Shown here one piece after another: positions 25,101 through 32,284 of a stretch of DNA of 64,000 nt. Below the pieces are notes generated by a model. It did not search any database. It was not told the origin of the DNA and saw only the letters and a list, made by a program, of their open reading frames with translations. The stretch lies in assembly GCA_012934845.2 (NCBI GenBank), contig WNNJ02001897.1, positions 1 to 64,000 of the forward strand, in the 5' to 3' direction. The position numbers were made by a program, and so were the translations under genes. Origin of the DNA: Pomphorhynchus laevis. Lineage: Eukaryota > Acanthocephala > Palaeacanthocephala > Echinorhynchida > Pomphorhynchidae. Numbering within the stretch: position 1 is the first letter of the stretch; each line of letters starts with the position of its first letter.

Positions 25101-28100
25101 GGAAAGATAGTGAATCCTCAAAACTGGTTGGTTTTAGGTTACTCGACAAAAAATAAGAATTTGGCATGCTTTAATTAGACGTAATCTAATAATCGCTTTG
25201 AAGATTCATACTGATAGGTGAAAAGATTAAAATAAATTTTGTAAAATGGAATATCAGCATTTATTGATAAATCACAAATAGTCTTTGTTACTATAAAATA
25301 TCTGAGAATTCATGCAAATACTGTAGAAAGACTTTGAAGAAGCTTAAAGGAAATGCTTAAAAGTATCTTAAATTCAGCAGTTTAGATAAAAATCTGTAGA
25401 CGAATTTGAAATGCAATAGACAATCTGCGTCTTTATCTATTTGAGATAAGTATAACAATCTGATTAATTTAGTAAAAACTTCATTACAAAAAATATTTTT
25501 TTTTGATTAAAATGTGTGACTTTTTTCTCTTTTATTAAGTGCCAATAACCAACAATCTTTAAAAAAGATTGCAATGATTTTGTTTAGCAAGAGAATTAAA
25601 AACACTTCAAATCATCCATTAATAAGGGTATTCTTAAAGTCAGGATTATGAATATCTATAGAATACTTGTTAAAACGTTAACAAGTATAATATAAAGTTA
25701 TGAAGTAGTTTACTAGTGCATAAAAATATGTTACTTCTTGCGTTATATTTCATGTTATTTAGCATGTTTGAAGTTTGACGAACATATAAGTATATCTGTC
25801 AACTTAAAAATGTTACGTTTTAAAGATTTATGTTAATTAATAGCTTCATCTAACTAGCATTAATAATTATTATTAGATTTCACTCGTATCCTTAAATGCC
25901 ACTTTTTGAAGTAGTTTCGTGAAATGGTGGGCTATTCCGCTAATTGTGAACATGATGGCAGTAATAAATTCATTCCTATATTGTCAATGAAAATAATCAT
26001 ATTCCGTCAGTATGGGATTCTTAAATTCTTATTTCAAAGAGCTGAAAGCTCATTGTACAAAATTGGCTCATTGTGTAATAAATTTCAACTTGATTTATTT
26101 ATTATTTTAAGAATACTAAATTCTTATTATTATTCAAGATTTGTAAATTTAATTTCCAAACAATCAACATTTTGTGTGACTATAATGTTCTTTAAAAGTT
26201 GGCAAACCAGCAAAATTGTACTGTTAAAAAATAATACCAAAACGTCGTTCTTCTGTACATACCAACAAATGTCAAAGTTTGCATGGCGGATACACGTATT
26301 TAAGGTATATATAAAATAATATTAATACATTTTATGAACAAATTCCTATGACTAAACAACTAGCTTGAGGTAACACGATTAAACACAGATTGTAATGTTT
26401 TCAAATATATAAGTAATTACTTAATATATGGGTATGTGACAATTAATAAACGTCACCATACAGATGGTGGAAATACTCTCTGTATTAGTTTATAAATAAA
26501 AAGAGAAAACAAAATTACAAAGTCAGGCGTAGAAATGTTTTGCGACAAAACATTTTCGACTCTAAAACGATTTACAAAAAAAAAACCGATTAAAACAGAT
26601 TTGAAAAATCGGTTTTTTACTAATAAATTATTTTTATACAAATCAGTCTTAAAACCGATTTGTATAAAAATTTCGAATGATCCGCCATCACACGTTTGAA
26701 ACTAATTAATACATATAAAACCTGCATAATAACCACAAATGATACTTTGAGATAGATGATTAAATGCAACAAGTGAAAAAAGTATAATTTTAACACAATA
26801 ATTAAATTTATCAAAATTTAAGGACAAATTTATAACAAAAATAATAATGTTTATTAATAAATAATAAATACCAGTCTTCTTTGGTATTTTTATTAAAAAA
26901 CTGATATTATAAAAACTGATATTAAAACACTCGAGACTATTACCCGTAATTATGTTATAAATGTAATTATATAAATAACTCAACATAAACCTTTTATTCG
27001 AATCTGATATTACAAAAATCTGATATTATTGCAAATCTGTATTATTTATTATTACAAATAATCATTACAAGTCTGATAATTATTACAATAATTAGTACAA
27101 TCTAAATTCAAATCTGATATTCGAATCTGATATTACAAATATTACAAATAATCTGATATTACAAATATTTCGAATGAACTTTTATTCGAAAACTGATATT
27201 AAAAAACTCGAGACTATTACCCGTATTATATTATAAATGTAAATATATTAATAACTCAACATTAACCTTTTATTCGAATCGAAAATCAGGAATCAAAGAT
27301 TTCCGAGCCAATATTTGGGGTAGTAAAACTTTAATATTAACAAAACATCAAAATATAATAAAATGACGTTTTTAAACATAGATAAAATATATTTCTCTTC
27401 CCAAACACAAAATCTTATAAATATAAGCAACATAAGATGTTTGAAATAGTTTTTAAAGTCGGAAGTCAAGTTAAATAAATTAAAAATTGTAACGACAGAA
27501 AAATTAAATACCATAAAAACAAAATTAAGCACATAAATATTTTGATATAAAATACATGAAAATTTGCAAATTATATGCCATATTTAAAATGACTACTACT
27601 TACTATAAAAGCCATAACAGCAGTGGGCTTCGGAAGGTGCTGCATGTATTCCAAACGTGAGAAACCGTGATCGAGTTTAGGCCCGATATGGACAAGGTGA
27701 ACCCGATCTTCCACTTTTAGAGCTCCCCAATGAGATACCATTATTTTGCGATTAAGTGATTTAATCTTGATAAAACGTTCACTCGATTTACAATGAACCA
27801 TACACGATTGCTATAACAATAAATATGGACATTAAAAATAAGAACACATAGAAAATCGTGGAAGTTTTATTTATTACAATTATTAATACAATGATATTCC
27901 TGTAATTATATTTCTTTTCATTAACCAAAAAGTTATCTTTATTTAAAAAAGCAACGTAGAAAAGCTGACAAACATCTATTGTATTAATAAATCAAAAATA
28001 TTACTATCAAAAGCTTATATCTGTTTTATTATTTTCTCAAGGAAACTACTCAATTTATTTTTAGTAAATGTTTAAAATATATATTCCGTGATAAGCCAAA

Positions 28101-30846
28101 ATGGCTCAGAGATAAAAATACAAGTGAAACAGTTGTCGAAAAATCAAAAAATGTTTAGTAGCTTACTTGAGCAAATTCAGACTGATCATTATACGGCCCA
28201 TATATTATATTGCTTTGCTTGAGTTCAACTGGTGAAGGTGATTTAGAATAGGAAACAATCGTGTCAGTGTTTGTATGTACATTGGTTGATTGTACGGTGG
28301 TTTTGTACGGTGAGTAGAAAAGTGGATTAAAGTAGAATCGAATAAAGTGTTCGTCGGATTGCTTGATCGTACTTGGGTATGATTCCAAAACATCATGCAA
28401 CACATACTGAATAAATATGGTAGATTGTTCACCGGGAGATATGGGTTTGTCCAGCTTGTAAATATATTTGTGCGATTCATCTCTAAAGAGGACAAAGTTG
28501 ACATAAAGATAAAAGAAAAATAAGTAATCCTATTTTACTTTTCATTCAATGAAATCCTTTGCAACAGCGTCAGTTGGTTTCTAAAAATCTAAACAATAAA
28601 ATAAGCTGCTTTACAGAAACAAAAATTCTTATACGGGATATTTAAAATTTCTTATTAACATCAATTACCCAACTGTATTTGAATATGAACGGCGATAACT
28701 ATCATGTAAAAAATCAGCTGAAAAAAATGCAAAATCAAAAATACTTGTTTTTTTTGGTATCTCTGTTACAGAGACTATACATGATAACAAACGAACCTTC
28801 ATAACAAATGTAAGAACCATTTCATCGTGATTATGACTGCTCAGTATATGTTTAAGCATGTTGTTTAATGTCAGCTACACAACCAATGAACATTCACTGG
28901 CAAGCATGATTAAAAACAATCGAAACGCAATGGCAAAAATAACTACACAAAGATTTTACTGTAATCAACAGGAAACAGGTTGTAAAATTATAAATAATTG
29001 TGCCAAGCCAATCTTCTTCAATATCAATGTTGTGTAGAAGACATAGTGAACAAGAATAAATAAAGGGTTTATAACTTTTGTGACTTATATGGCAAATTTC
29101 ATAACTTTTATGACAAAAGTCATGCTGTTTGGACATAATAATGGATCGTCAGTAAGAAATATTTTTATATTTTTATTTTTAAAATGACTAAGAGCGTTGT
29201 AAAATAAAAGCGCATTATTAATCAAAATTCAATGGTCTTAACAATGCGCATCAATCGGTATTGATCAATAATGTCAGCTAAAATACACTGTTTATGTATA
29301 TACTATAGAACAAGGAGTAATAACAGAGCCGACAAATTGTCTCTCTGGCTCGAACAGTGGATCCTATCTTCCACTTATGGTATATATAAAGTAATAAAAC
29401 TACTTTCTTTGTGTGAACGTTTGTTTCTGTTCATTCGCAACCATGCAACTGTGATATCAATTCTTATTTACATTCAATCACTGATGTAAATAAAGGTTAT
29501 CCCAAATATCAGAAATAAAAGGTTTAAATTGCTTTAAATAAGATTTCTATTAAAATAAGTTTTATACAGTGCATTTCCAATTCATCTTATTTATGATGCT
29601 ATTATTGATACAAAGTTTTTGCCCTTTTTTGGGAAGTTGGAATACATAAGTTCATATCTATTATATTGTAAACAAATTAGTATATTTACTCATATATTAA
29701 CTGAGCAATTTACAGGCTTTTGCGATTATAATTTTAGAGAGCTGACCGGTTCAAAATAAAATAACATTTTTGTCTGATTCGATAATCTTAAAAATATTAA
29801 AGCATTATAGTAAATATTATTGTGTTAAAGACTAAAATAAGCTTTCGTGTAATACAGATAAATTAATCAAAAATGAATAATACATTTGACGTATTTTTAA
29901 TTGACATTTACCCAAAATCGAGTATTTATTCACTATCTAAATAATAGTGAAAGTATCTGTTGTTGAAGCGAGATAGCCTACTATAATTATACATGCTTCT
30001 TAAATAACTAAACTTGCTTGAAATCAGAATACTTTCATAAAACCAATTTTGGAAGTTTCAGAAATCGTTGTTGGCTTGCTAGGAAATGCAGAAAACATTG
30101 TCTCAGATCCGGCATTACAATTGAACAAAATAAGATATCCGAAACCCGCTAGAATATTTAATTTTCAAAATGATTTCCTAAAATCGTGTTTTTATTGAAT
30201 TTATATACATATGATCGACAAAGATCAATTTATATTTTTCATATAATTCTTATAGATATTATCTACGGAAATCCGTATTTCTTTCATCCTCTTGTTGACT
30301 TGTGGGCACATTTTTAAATCATGGTAATAGGAGAGTTTACGTATAAGCAAAATAATGTGTATATTATATTCTGCGTTAAAGTAACAAATATAACGGAAGA
30401 GAACGAATATATGCACTTGTGCGGGTACTCGACTTGGTTATTCACTGAATCAAAAAGGAATCGAACCAATTTCAATATTTCTACAAGGCTTATCGCGCAA
30501 CCGCTAAACGAAAGAATGGTTTAACTGTTGACGTGACTAATTGATAACAAAAGACATTTAAACAATAAGGATAAACAGCTTCTTATATTCTTATTAGACA
30601 GAAACGCAGAAATGAAAACGTACTAACCCCTCCAATAACATAAGATATTTTGTTGTAATATTCCGGTTCAATGTGGAATTCGTAGGTATCGGCAACAAAT
30701 CTTCCGTCGTTTCTAATTGTGCAAGCTAACTTAACCTCAGGTAGATGTCCGGATAAGCTTATAGTCCTTTCAACCTTAAGGTTTGTAAAGGTTCCAAGTA
30801 CACGTGTCGCGCATACGATGGACACAAACAGGTAACAAACGTTCAT
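7011..30846 (-). CDS. RPN1: Ribophorin I, oligosaccharyltransferase subunit (10 exons)
   Basis: Ribophorin I is a single-pass ER membrane subunit of the oligosaccharyltransferase that N-glycosylates nascent proteins. Ten minus-strand exons join in phase: 30846-30624, 28717-28669, 28482-28167, 27810-27604, 21634-21442, 17507-17408, 13529-13391, 11816-11697, 9363-9118 and 7187-7011. They give 590 codons with the stop, against about 607 residues in human. Hallmarks in order are an N-terminal signal peptide ending near VLGTFT, SPYKTTVQS, MVSHWGALKVED, IYYRDDIGNIS, PRYPLFGGWQT, AYLDTVGRP, a membrane segment ILIFGLFVIAIIFVRLDFSV, and a charged C-terminal tail. Most introns begin GTAAGT-like and end AG. 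No lesion was seen. The protein is clearly divergent from vertebrate RPN1, which fits a fast-evolving lineage. Identity rests on remembered family motifs, but the collinear match over the whole length makes it secure. Confidence 0.93.
8028..8275. mobile_element. Family C MITE copy, rearranged
   Basis: It starts with AGTGCACGGATGTGCTGA, as in the reverse complement of the right end of the 14.4-14.8 kb copy. It also has the inner block GGTCGTCTAGAAGTGGCATG and GACTGAAAGTCGTGAATC. An internal block of about 46 bp starting with CCAGGATTTCTCAATGTC is tandemly doubled at about 8057 and 8101. Only one full arm is evident, so it is partial. Confidence 0.65.
8725..8800. repeat. AT microsatellite
   Basis: A run of TATA and ATATT motifs, low complexity, within RPN1 intron 9. 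Confidence 0.8.
9118..9363 (-). CDS. RPN1: RPN1 exon 9 (cytosolic tail)
   Basis: Eighty-two codons, phase 0 at both ends. The translation is charged and helical (KLYAEWDKIRKKMLD, AIDKFKKDKNFQDLDNTRKR), in the place of the ribophorin I cytosolic helix. The acceptor is GATTTTAAG and the donor is GTAAGT. Confidence 0.88.
9364..11696 (-). other. RPN1 intron 8
   Basis: 2333 bp of AT-rich intron. Short ORFs are present, but none resembles a known protein. Confidence 0.75.
11697..11816 (-). CDS. RPN1: RPN1 exon 8 (transmembrane segment)
   Basis: Forty codons, starting VFYHFENHNIYRKPIYA and running into the hydrophobic ILIFGLFVIAIIFVRLDFSV. VRLDFS is a signature just after the single membrane span of ribophorin I. 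The acceptor is TTAATTCAG and the donor is GTAAGT. Confidence 0.93.
11817..13390 (-). other. RPN1 intron 7
   Basis: 1574 bp. It contains a short run of repeated TTTATTTATTAATTTTA units around 12640-12720. No gene was seen. Confidence 0.75.
13391..13529 (-). CDS. RPN1: RPN1 exon 7
   Basis: It encodes NILIKTPFSLNYTCDDLTYA, then YLDTVGRPTCTI and NFHIQYIE, aligning with the family blocks ELHYTYLDTFGRPV and QHIQDIVV. The acceptor is CGTTTAG and the donor is GTAAAG, phase 0 at the end. Confidence 0.92.
14434..14786. mobile_element. Fold-back MITE, family C
   Basis: Long terminal inverted repeats of about 150 bp. The left arm has ATGTGCTGAGTAAACAACGG, then AAATACGGCATTAATAG, then GATTCACGACTTTCAG. 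The right arm reads the complement of each in mirror order. The arms differ at many positions, so it is not recent. The ends are flanked by TA-rich sequence, which would fit a TA target site, but the exact boundary is uncertain. It is non-autonomous, with no ORF. Confidence 0.75.
15160..15375. mobile_element. Fold-back MITE, family A (second member)
   Basis: An almost perfect palindrome. The arms contain GATAAATAATTATTGGAGCT, AGAGGAAATTATTATTGATA, TTTCGCTAACTTC and GTTAGCATCTTCAGAAAATTA split over a small central loop near 15267. Arms match at nearly every position, so it is younger than the member at 0.97-1.22 kb. The inner core TATTTCGCTARCT/TAGCATC is shared with that member. Confidence 0.8.
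17408..17507 (-). CDS. RPN1: RPN1 exon 6
   Basis: It encodes DYYKVKLRLIDNIMNDMDVD and FKVVLPEKA, aligning with ALKMRFVDHVFDEQ and KIILPEGA in vertebrates. The acceptor is TTTTAAAG and the donor is GTAAGT, phase 2 at the end. Confidence 0.9.
17767..17848 (+). mobile_element. 48-bp micro-retroposon with 17-bp target-site duplication
   Basis: GTTGACGGTAATTGTAG occurs at 17767-17783 and again at 17832-17848. Between them are 48 bases that begin CAGCGGACCCCGTACCTACA and end in an A-rich AAGAAAAAGAAGAA tail. Perfect flanking repeats plus an A-rich 3' tail are the signature of target-primed reverse transcription. The body is probably the last bases of a LINE or SINE; the tail style recalls RTE-type 3' ends, which is a guess. 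Confidence 0.75.
18785..18854 (-). ncRNA. Hammerhead-like pieces and crossing helices in Penelope-like 3' region
   Basis: Minus-strand order: GGCCCC, CTGCTATG, GGGTA then GAGGAG, GGGGCC then GAAA, CATAGCAG, TTCCTC then CTGATGA (18791-18785). GAGGAG can pair with TTCCTC, GGCCCC with GGGGCC and CTGCTATG with CATAGCAG; all three helices cross one another. CTGATGA, GAAA and a TA cleavage-type dinucleotide are the hammerhead core, but they stand in an unusual order and no stem II follows CTGATGA. Hammerheads are known from Penelope-like elements. Function here is unproven. Confidence 0.4.
18922..20067 (-). CDS. Penelope-like reverse transcriptase (N-terminally truncated)
   Basis: 381 residues of an RT of the Penelope-like/telomerase-related type. 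Visible motifs are PILYWNPKLHKNP (16-28), TYDFSTLYTNL (99-109, first catalytic Asp 101), QVKGVPMGGNSSPIIADLF (181-199) and FRYIDDI with the two catalytic Asp at 230-231. The chain ends at LSGKFLWMNNK soon after the thumb. There is no C-terminal GIY-YIG nuclease as in classical Penelope. In-frame homology extends a few codons upstream of the first ATG, so that ATG is not the true start. Elements with an N-terminal GIY-YIG, or without one, are known; which applies here cannot be seen. Confidence 0.85.
   Translation of the reverse strand: MDKKGIKVELDNKTIPILYWNPKLHKNPIKPRFICSAFKCTLKPLSVYMNKILKVIKAHFKKYCKVIEINTGIKHYFSINSTKEFLEQTKGINFQNINTYDFSTLYTNLDLVDIKEALVKLINLIFGKRYTYICYNNYNAYLTKIKPSNKYKYMDKIELIESLNILINQNYLKVGTSIFRQVKGVPMGGNSSPIIADLFLSFIEYEFVHNCVKTKSKQYKYMKYMFRYIDDICVFNSNNFYSISEHIYPESLILNKTNINDKEGVYLDMNIKLTLTKTTINLYRKDDIFKFTRNIFLHEHSCIPYNIKYNTLNNEILRIATICNDIGFLKNHLNNLIDTYFKLGYYKNNIKQKIVKYINQHNNIKNKFKLLSGKFLWMNNK
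20101..21441. other. Rest of RPN1 intron 5, unassigned
   Basis: AT-rich DNA between the Penelope-like copy and exon 5, without recognisable genes or elements. Confidence 0.5.
21442..21634 (-). CDS. RPN1: RPN1 exon 5
   Basis: It starts TNLPKLTRNIYYRDDIGNIS and continues through LILRPRYPLFGGWQT and GYDLPSHTYLRKY, matching the family blocks VYYRDEIGNVSTS and RPRFPLFGGWKTHY. The acceptor is CTGTTTAG. The donor is GTATGT in phase 1, and the split codon becomes Asn with exon 6. Confidence 0.93.
22600..22900 (+). mobile_element. Inverted Penelope-like 3' segment
   Basis: The plus strand carries the Penelope-like 3' sequence: ATAAGATACTAGATA, TACATGTATTGAGCCCCGCT, then CTCCTAATGATCTCC. This is the segment found on the minus strand at 18.7-18.9 kb. 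It lies tail-to-tail with the next Penelope-like copy. Partial inverted flanking copies are a known habit of Penelope-like elements. Confidence 0.7.
22955..24720 (-). mobile_element. Penelope-like element copy 2, degenerate
   Basis: Same 3' edge (ATAACTGAGTCTACG) and same RT order as copy 1, but with deletions and frame changes, for example most of the thumb region around 23.47 kb is missing. A 157-residue ORF at 24718-24245 keeps the upstream part of the protein that copy 1 lacks: KLKDNYIITTIDKASNNFVC, then HCSILNKKDIYVYL and LLYWNPKLHK. It is older than copies 1 and 3. Confidence 0.8.
24245..24718 (-). pseudogene. Upstream RT segment of degenerate Penelope-like copy
   Basis: 157 codons. 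The block ITTIDKASNNFVCICKKL is the conserved region before the first RT motif in Penelope-like proteins, and PLLYWNPKLHK marks the start of the finger domain. It runs into a stop soon after HK, where copy 1 continues with NPIKPRFICS. No GIY-YIG motif is visible in the portion present. Confidence 0.7.
24721..24830 (-). mobile_element. Small extra Penelope-like piece
   Basis: About 100 bp repeat the RT sequence found at 23.88-23.96 kb (GGTTTAATTTTTGTTAGATA, then CGTTATAGTTGTTATAGC and TTTCCGAATA). It is joined directly upstream of copy 2, so it derives from a separate insertion or a rearrangement. Confidence 0.65.
24831..26560. other. Unassigned intronic stretch
   Basis: No element was recognised. 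A 131-codon plus-strand ORF at 25924-26319 resembles nothing I know and is opposite to the host gene, so it was not called. Confidence 0.4.
26575..26672. repeat. Two adjacent short palindromes
   Basis: AAAAAACCGATT pairs with AATCGGTTTTTT, and TTTTTATACAAATC pairs with GATTTGTATAAAAA across a 12-base loop. They share the ACCGATT motif. Possibly a small MITE remnant. Confidence 0.5.
26893..27285 (+). repeat. Direct duplication of about 100 bp with CTGATATTAC spacers
   Basis: A block with ACTGATATTAAAA, CTCGAGACTATTACCCGTA and AACCTTTTATTCGAATC occurs at about 26905-27004 and 27188-27281. The interval is filled with repeated TCTGATATTACAAA-like units. It lies in RPN1 intron 4. Confidence 0.65.
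27604..27810 (-). CDS. RPN1: RPN1 exon 4
   Basis: Phase 0 at both ends. The translation includes NRKIMVSHWGALKVEDRVHL and HGFSRLEY, which align with the family blocks RVIEVSHWGNIAVEENVDL and GPFSRYDY. The acceptor is TGTTATAG and the donor is GTAAGT. Confidence 0.93.
28167..28482 (-). CDS. RPN1: RPN1 exon 3
   Basis: It encodes DESHKYIYKLDKPISPGEQ, then VLHDVLESYPSTIKQSDEHF, FYFNPLFYSPYKT and IIYGPYNDQSEFAQ. This aligns with the human segment around VLHPYPTQITQSEKQF and HYFYSPYPTKTQ. The acceptor is CTCTTTAG and the donor is GTAAGC. Confidence 0.92.
28669..28717 (-). CDS. RPN1: RPN1 exon 2 (49-bp small exon)
   Basis: An acceptor after a pyrimidine-rich TTTTTTTCAG and a donor GTAATT bound 49 bases that encode DFLHDSYRRSYSNTV between split codons. 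The phases fit exactly: exon 1 ends in phase 1, this exon is 2+45+2 bases, and exon 3 starts with the last base of a codon. It fills the poorly conserved loop after the first ribophorin block. The residues themselves are not conserved, so phase and splice sites are the main support. Confidence 0.65.
28718..30623 (-). other. RPN1 intron 1
   Basis: 1906 bp, AT-rich, with no recognised element. Introns 2 (28483-28668) and 3 (27811-28166) are short and also without features. Confidence 0.75.
30624..30846 (-). CDS. RPN1: RPN1 exon 1 (signal peptide and N-terminus)
   Basis: The ATG is at 30846-30844. A hydrophobic leader (VCYLFVSIV) ends near VLGTFT, followed by NLKVERTISLSGHLPEVKL, which aligns with the mature N-terminus of ribophorin I. 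I chose the donor GTACGT (30623-30618), which leaves phase 1 and fits exon 2. A GTTAGT donor four bases earlier would leave phase 0 and would not fit. The sequence TTTTGAG just before the ATG could be a splice or trans-splice acceptor, but that is speculative. Confidence 0.85.
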
Positions 30847-31140
30847 CTCAAAATTAGAATATTAGGTTTCGAATAGTTCAAAACTAAAATGTAAACGTAA
30901 AAATATTAATGAAATACATTAAAATATTATATTATTTTTTTAGTCTATACTAGGTTATACTTAGTTTAGAATTCAAATTTAGCAATTTCATCAAAGGACC
31001 AATTTAGCTGTATTTTATTTTATTCACGACATTTTAATTATGAAATCTGTAGAAATTCAAGACTGTATCACTCAAGTGTAAAGTGTGATGATTCAACAAT
31101 AGTGTTGCTTAACTGGCAATTCTTTAATATTCCCTTTGAA
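30847..31140 (-). promoter_or_regulatory. Presumed RPN1 upstream region
   Basis: This is the stretch between the RPN1 start codon and the first repeat. No TATA box or CpG-rich promoter can be singled out in such AT-rich DNA; the assignment is by position only. Repeats begin only about 300 bp upstream of the ATG. Confidence 0.3.
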
Positions 31141-31232
31141 AAAAAAAGATTTTTTAATGCGGCAAATGCGTGCTAATGCACACTTACATGATCACAACAA
31201 AACAAAAATGTAAATCATGTGTCAAGGTGTGA
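31140..31232 (-). mobile_element. Extremely truncated L2-like 3' tail
   Basis: On the minus strand the sequence ends with GTGTGCATTAGCACGCATTT and GCCGCATTAAAAAA, the 3' hairpin and tail of the L2-like LINEs in this window. Only about 90 bp remain. It abuts the tandem array. Confidence 0.7.
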
Positions 31233-31350
31233 CTAATGAATATTAGTTACCGCCCACACCAAATATAGAGCACATTAATTGTGTAATTTGGTATATAAGC
31301 CAAATATAAACCAGCATTTCGGCGACAAGGAATCAGCAGAAGCAGTAAAA

Positions 31351-31424
31351 GGACCGAAACACGAAATGTAGGCGTGGGCTCACTGCTGATGAGGTCCACC
31401 CACGCTGATTGTAGTGTACAGTGA
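31351..31424 (+). ncRNA. Hammerhead-like module, unit 1
   Basis: GGACC (31351-31355) then GAAA (31356-31359), TCACTG (31380-31385) then CTGATGA (31386-31392) then GGTCC (31393-31397), and TAGTGT-A (31412-31418) then CAGTGA (31419-31424). GGACC pairs with GGTCC (stem II), ACAC after GAA with GTGT (stem III), and TCACTG with CAGTGA (stem I). The cleavage site would be after A31418. The strand order differs from known type I, II and III hammerheads. Confidence 0.6.
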
Positions 31425-31715
31425 TGCTGATAGGATTCAAACAACTACACGAGGATAATATCAAACCGAATAATGAAGAATAGCGGCTCGTGTAAGCAAT
31501 ATTCACAATAGTAAAAAGACAGCTTACGGTTTACTGTCCAGTGAACATTTCGTCCTAGAACGGAATAATAAAAAAAATCGGTGTGTGGTGGATTCGAATT
31601 GCGAATATTAGTTACCGCCCACACTAAATATAGAACATGTAAATTGTGTAATTTGGTATATAAGCCAAATGTAAACCAGCATTTCGGAGACAAGGAATCA
31701 GCAGAAGCAGTAAAA

Positions 31716-31789
31716 GGGCCGAAACACTAAATGTAGACATGGGCTCACTGCTGATGAGGTCCACCCACGCTGATTGTAGTGTACAGTGA
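31716..31789 (+). ncRNA. Hammerhead-like module, unit 2
   Basis: GGGCC-GAAA at 31716-31724, TCACTG-CTGATGA-GGTCC at 31745-31762, TAGTGT-A-CAGTGA at 31777-31789. Stem III extends to six pairs here (ACACTA with TAGTGT). Stem II has one G-U pair in place of the A-U of unit 1. Confidence 0.6.
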
Positions 31790-32073
31790 TGCTGATAGGA
31801 TTCAAACAACCACACGAGATAATATCAAACCGAATAATGAAGAATAGCGGCTCGTGTAAGCAATATTCACAATAGTAAAAAGACAACTTACGGTTTACTG
31901 TCCAGTGAACATTTCGTCCTAGAACGGAATAAAAAAATCGGTGTGTGGTGGATTCGAATTGCGAATATTAGTTACCGCCCACACCAAATATAGAACATTA
32001 ATTGTGTAATTTGGTATATAAGCCAAATATAAACCAGCATTTCGGAGACAAGGAATCAGCAGAAGCAGTAAAA

Positions 32074-32147
32074 GGGCCGAAACACTAAATGTAGACATGG
32101 GCTCACTGCTGATGAGGTCCACCCACGCTGATTGTAGTGTACAATGA
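32074..32147 (+). ncRNA. Hammerhead-like module, unit 3
   Basis: GGGCC-GAAA at 32074-32082, TCACTG-CTGATGA-GGTCC at 32103-32120, TAGTGT-A-CAATGA at 32135-32147. CAATGA in place of CAGTGA puts one mismatch in stem I; otherwise all core bases are kept. Confidence 0.55.
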
Positions 32148-32284
32148 TGCTGATAGGAATCAAACAACCACACGAGGATAATATCAAACCGACCACTGAC
32201 GGAATACAACTCGTGTTAGCAATGAATATTCACAATACTTGAAATTATTTTATTATAATTATTTATAATTTTTTCCACATACGT

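Larger units (their letters stand above)
21635..27603 (-). other. RPN1 intron 4
   Basis: The longest intron, 5969 bp. It contains three Penelope-like segments (22.60-24.83 kb), a small palindrome (26.57-26.67 kb) and a 100-bp direct duplication (26.89-27.29 kb). No additional exon was needed, since exon 4 joins exon 5 in phase. Confidence 0.75.
31233..32215 (+). repeat. Tandem SINE-like array, three units of about 360 bp
   Basis: Homologous landmarks recur with periods of 365 and 358 bp: CTGATGA starts at 31386, 31751 and 32109. Each unit includes TTAGTTACCGCCCACAC, AAGCCAAATATAAACCAGCA (or a close variant), the GAAA/CTGATGA block, and the ACGAGGATAATATCAAACCG segment. Units are about 95% alike by eye; the third loses homology after about 32195. 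The GAAA to GTGTA block is homologous to the tRNA-headed SINE at 3.04-3.21 kb, so the array likely derives from a SINE. GGATTCGAATTG in each unit may be a decayed B box. Confidence 0.85.

Noticed and set aside
25924-26319. 131-codon plus-strand ORF in RPN1 intron 4
   Set aside because: Residue use reflects AT-rich DNA, no motif is visible, and it is antisense to the host gene.
30624-30630. GTTAGT as the RPN1 exon 1 donor
   Set aside because: It leaves phase 0, which fits neither the 49-bp exon nor exon 3; GTACGT four bases on fits both sides.
31356-31385. A local stem III (ACA/TGT) with cleavage at TGTA just after GAAA, which would make a standard type II hammerhead
   Set aside because: The sequence after that TA (GGCGTG, GACATG, GGTATG) does not pair with the strand before CTGATGA, whereas the downstream CAGTGA or CTGCTG does, with covariation.
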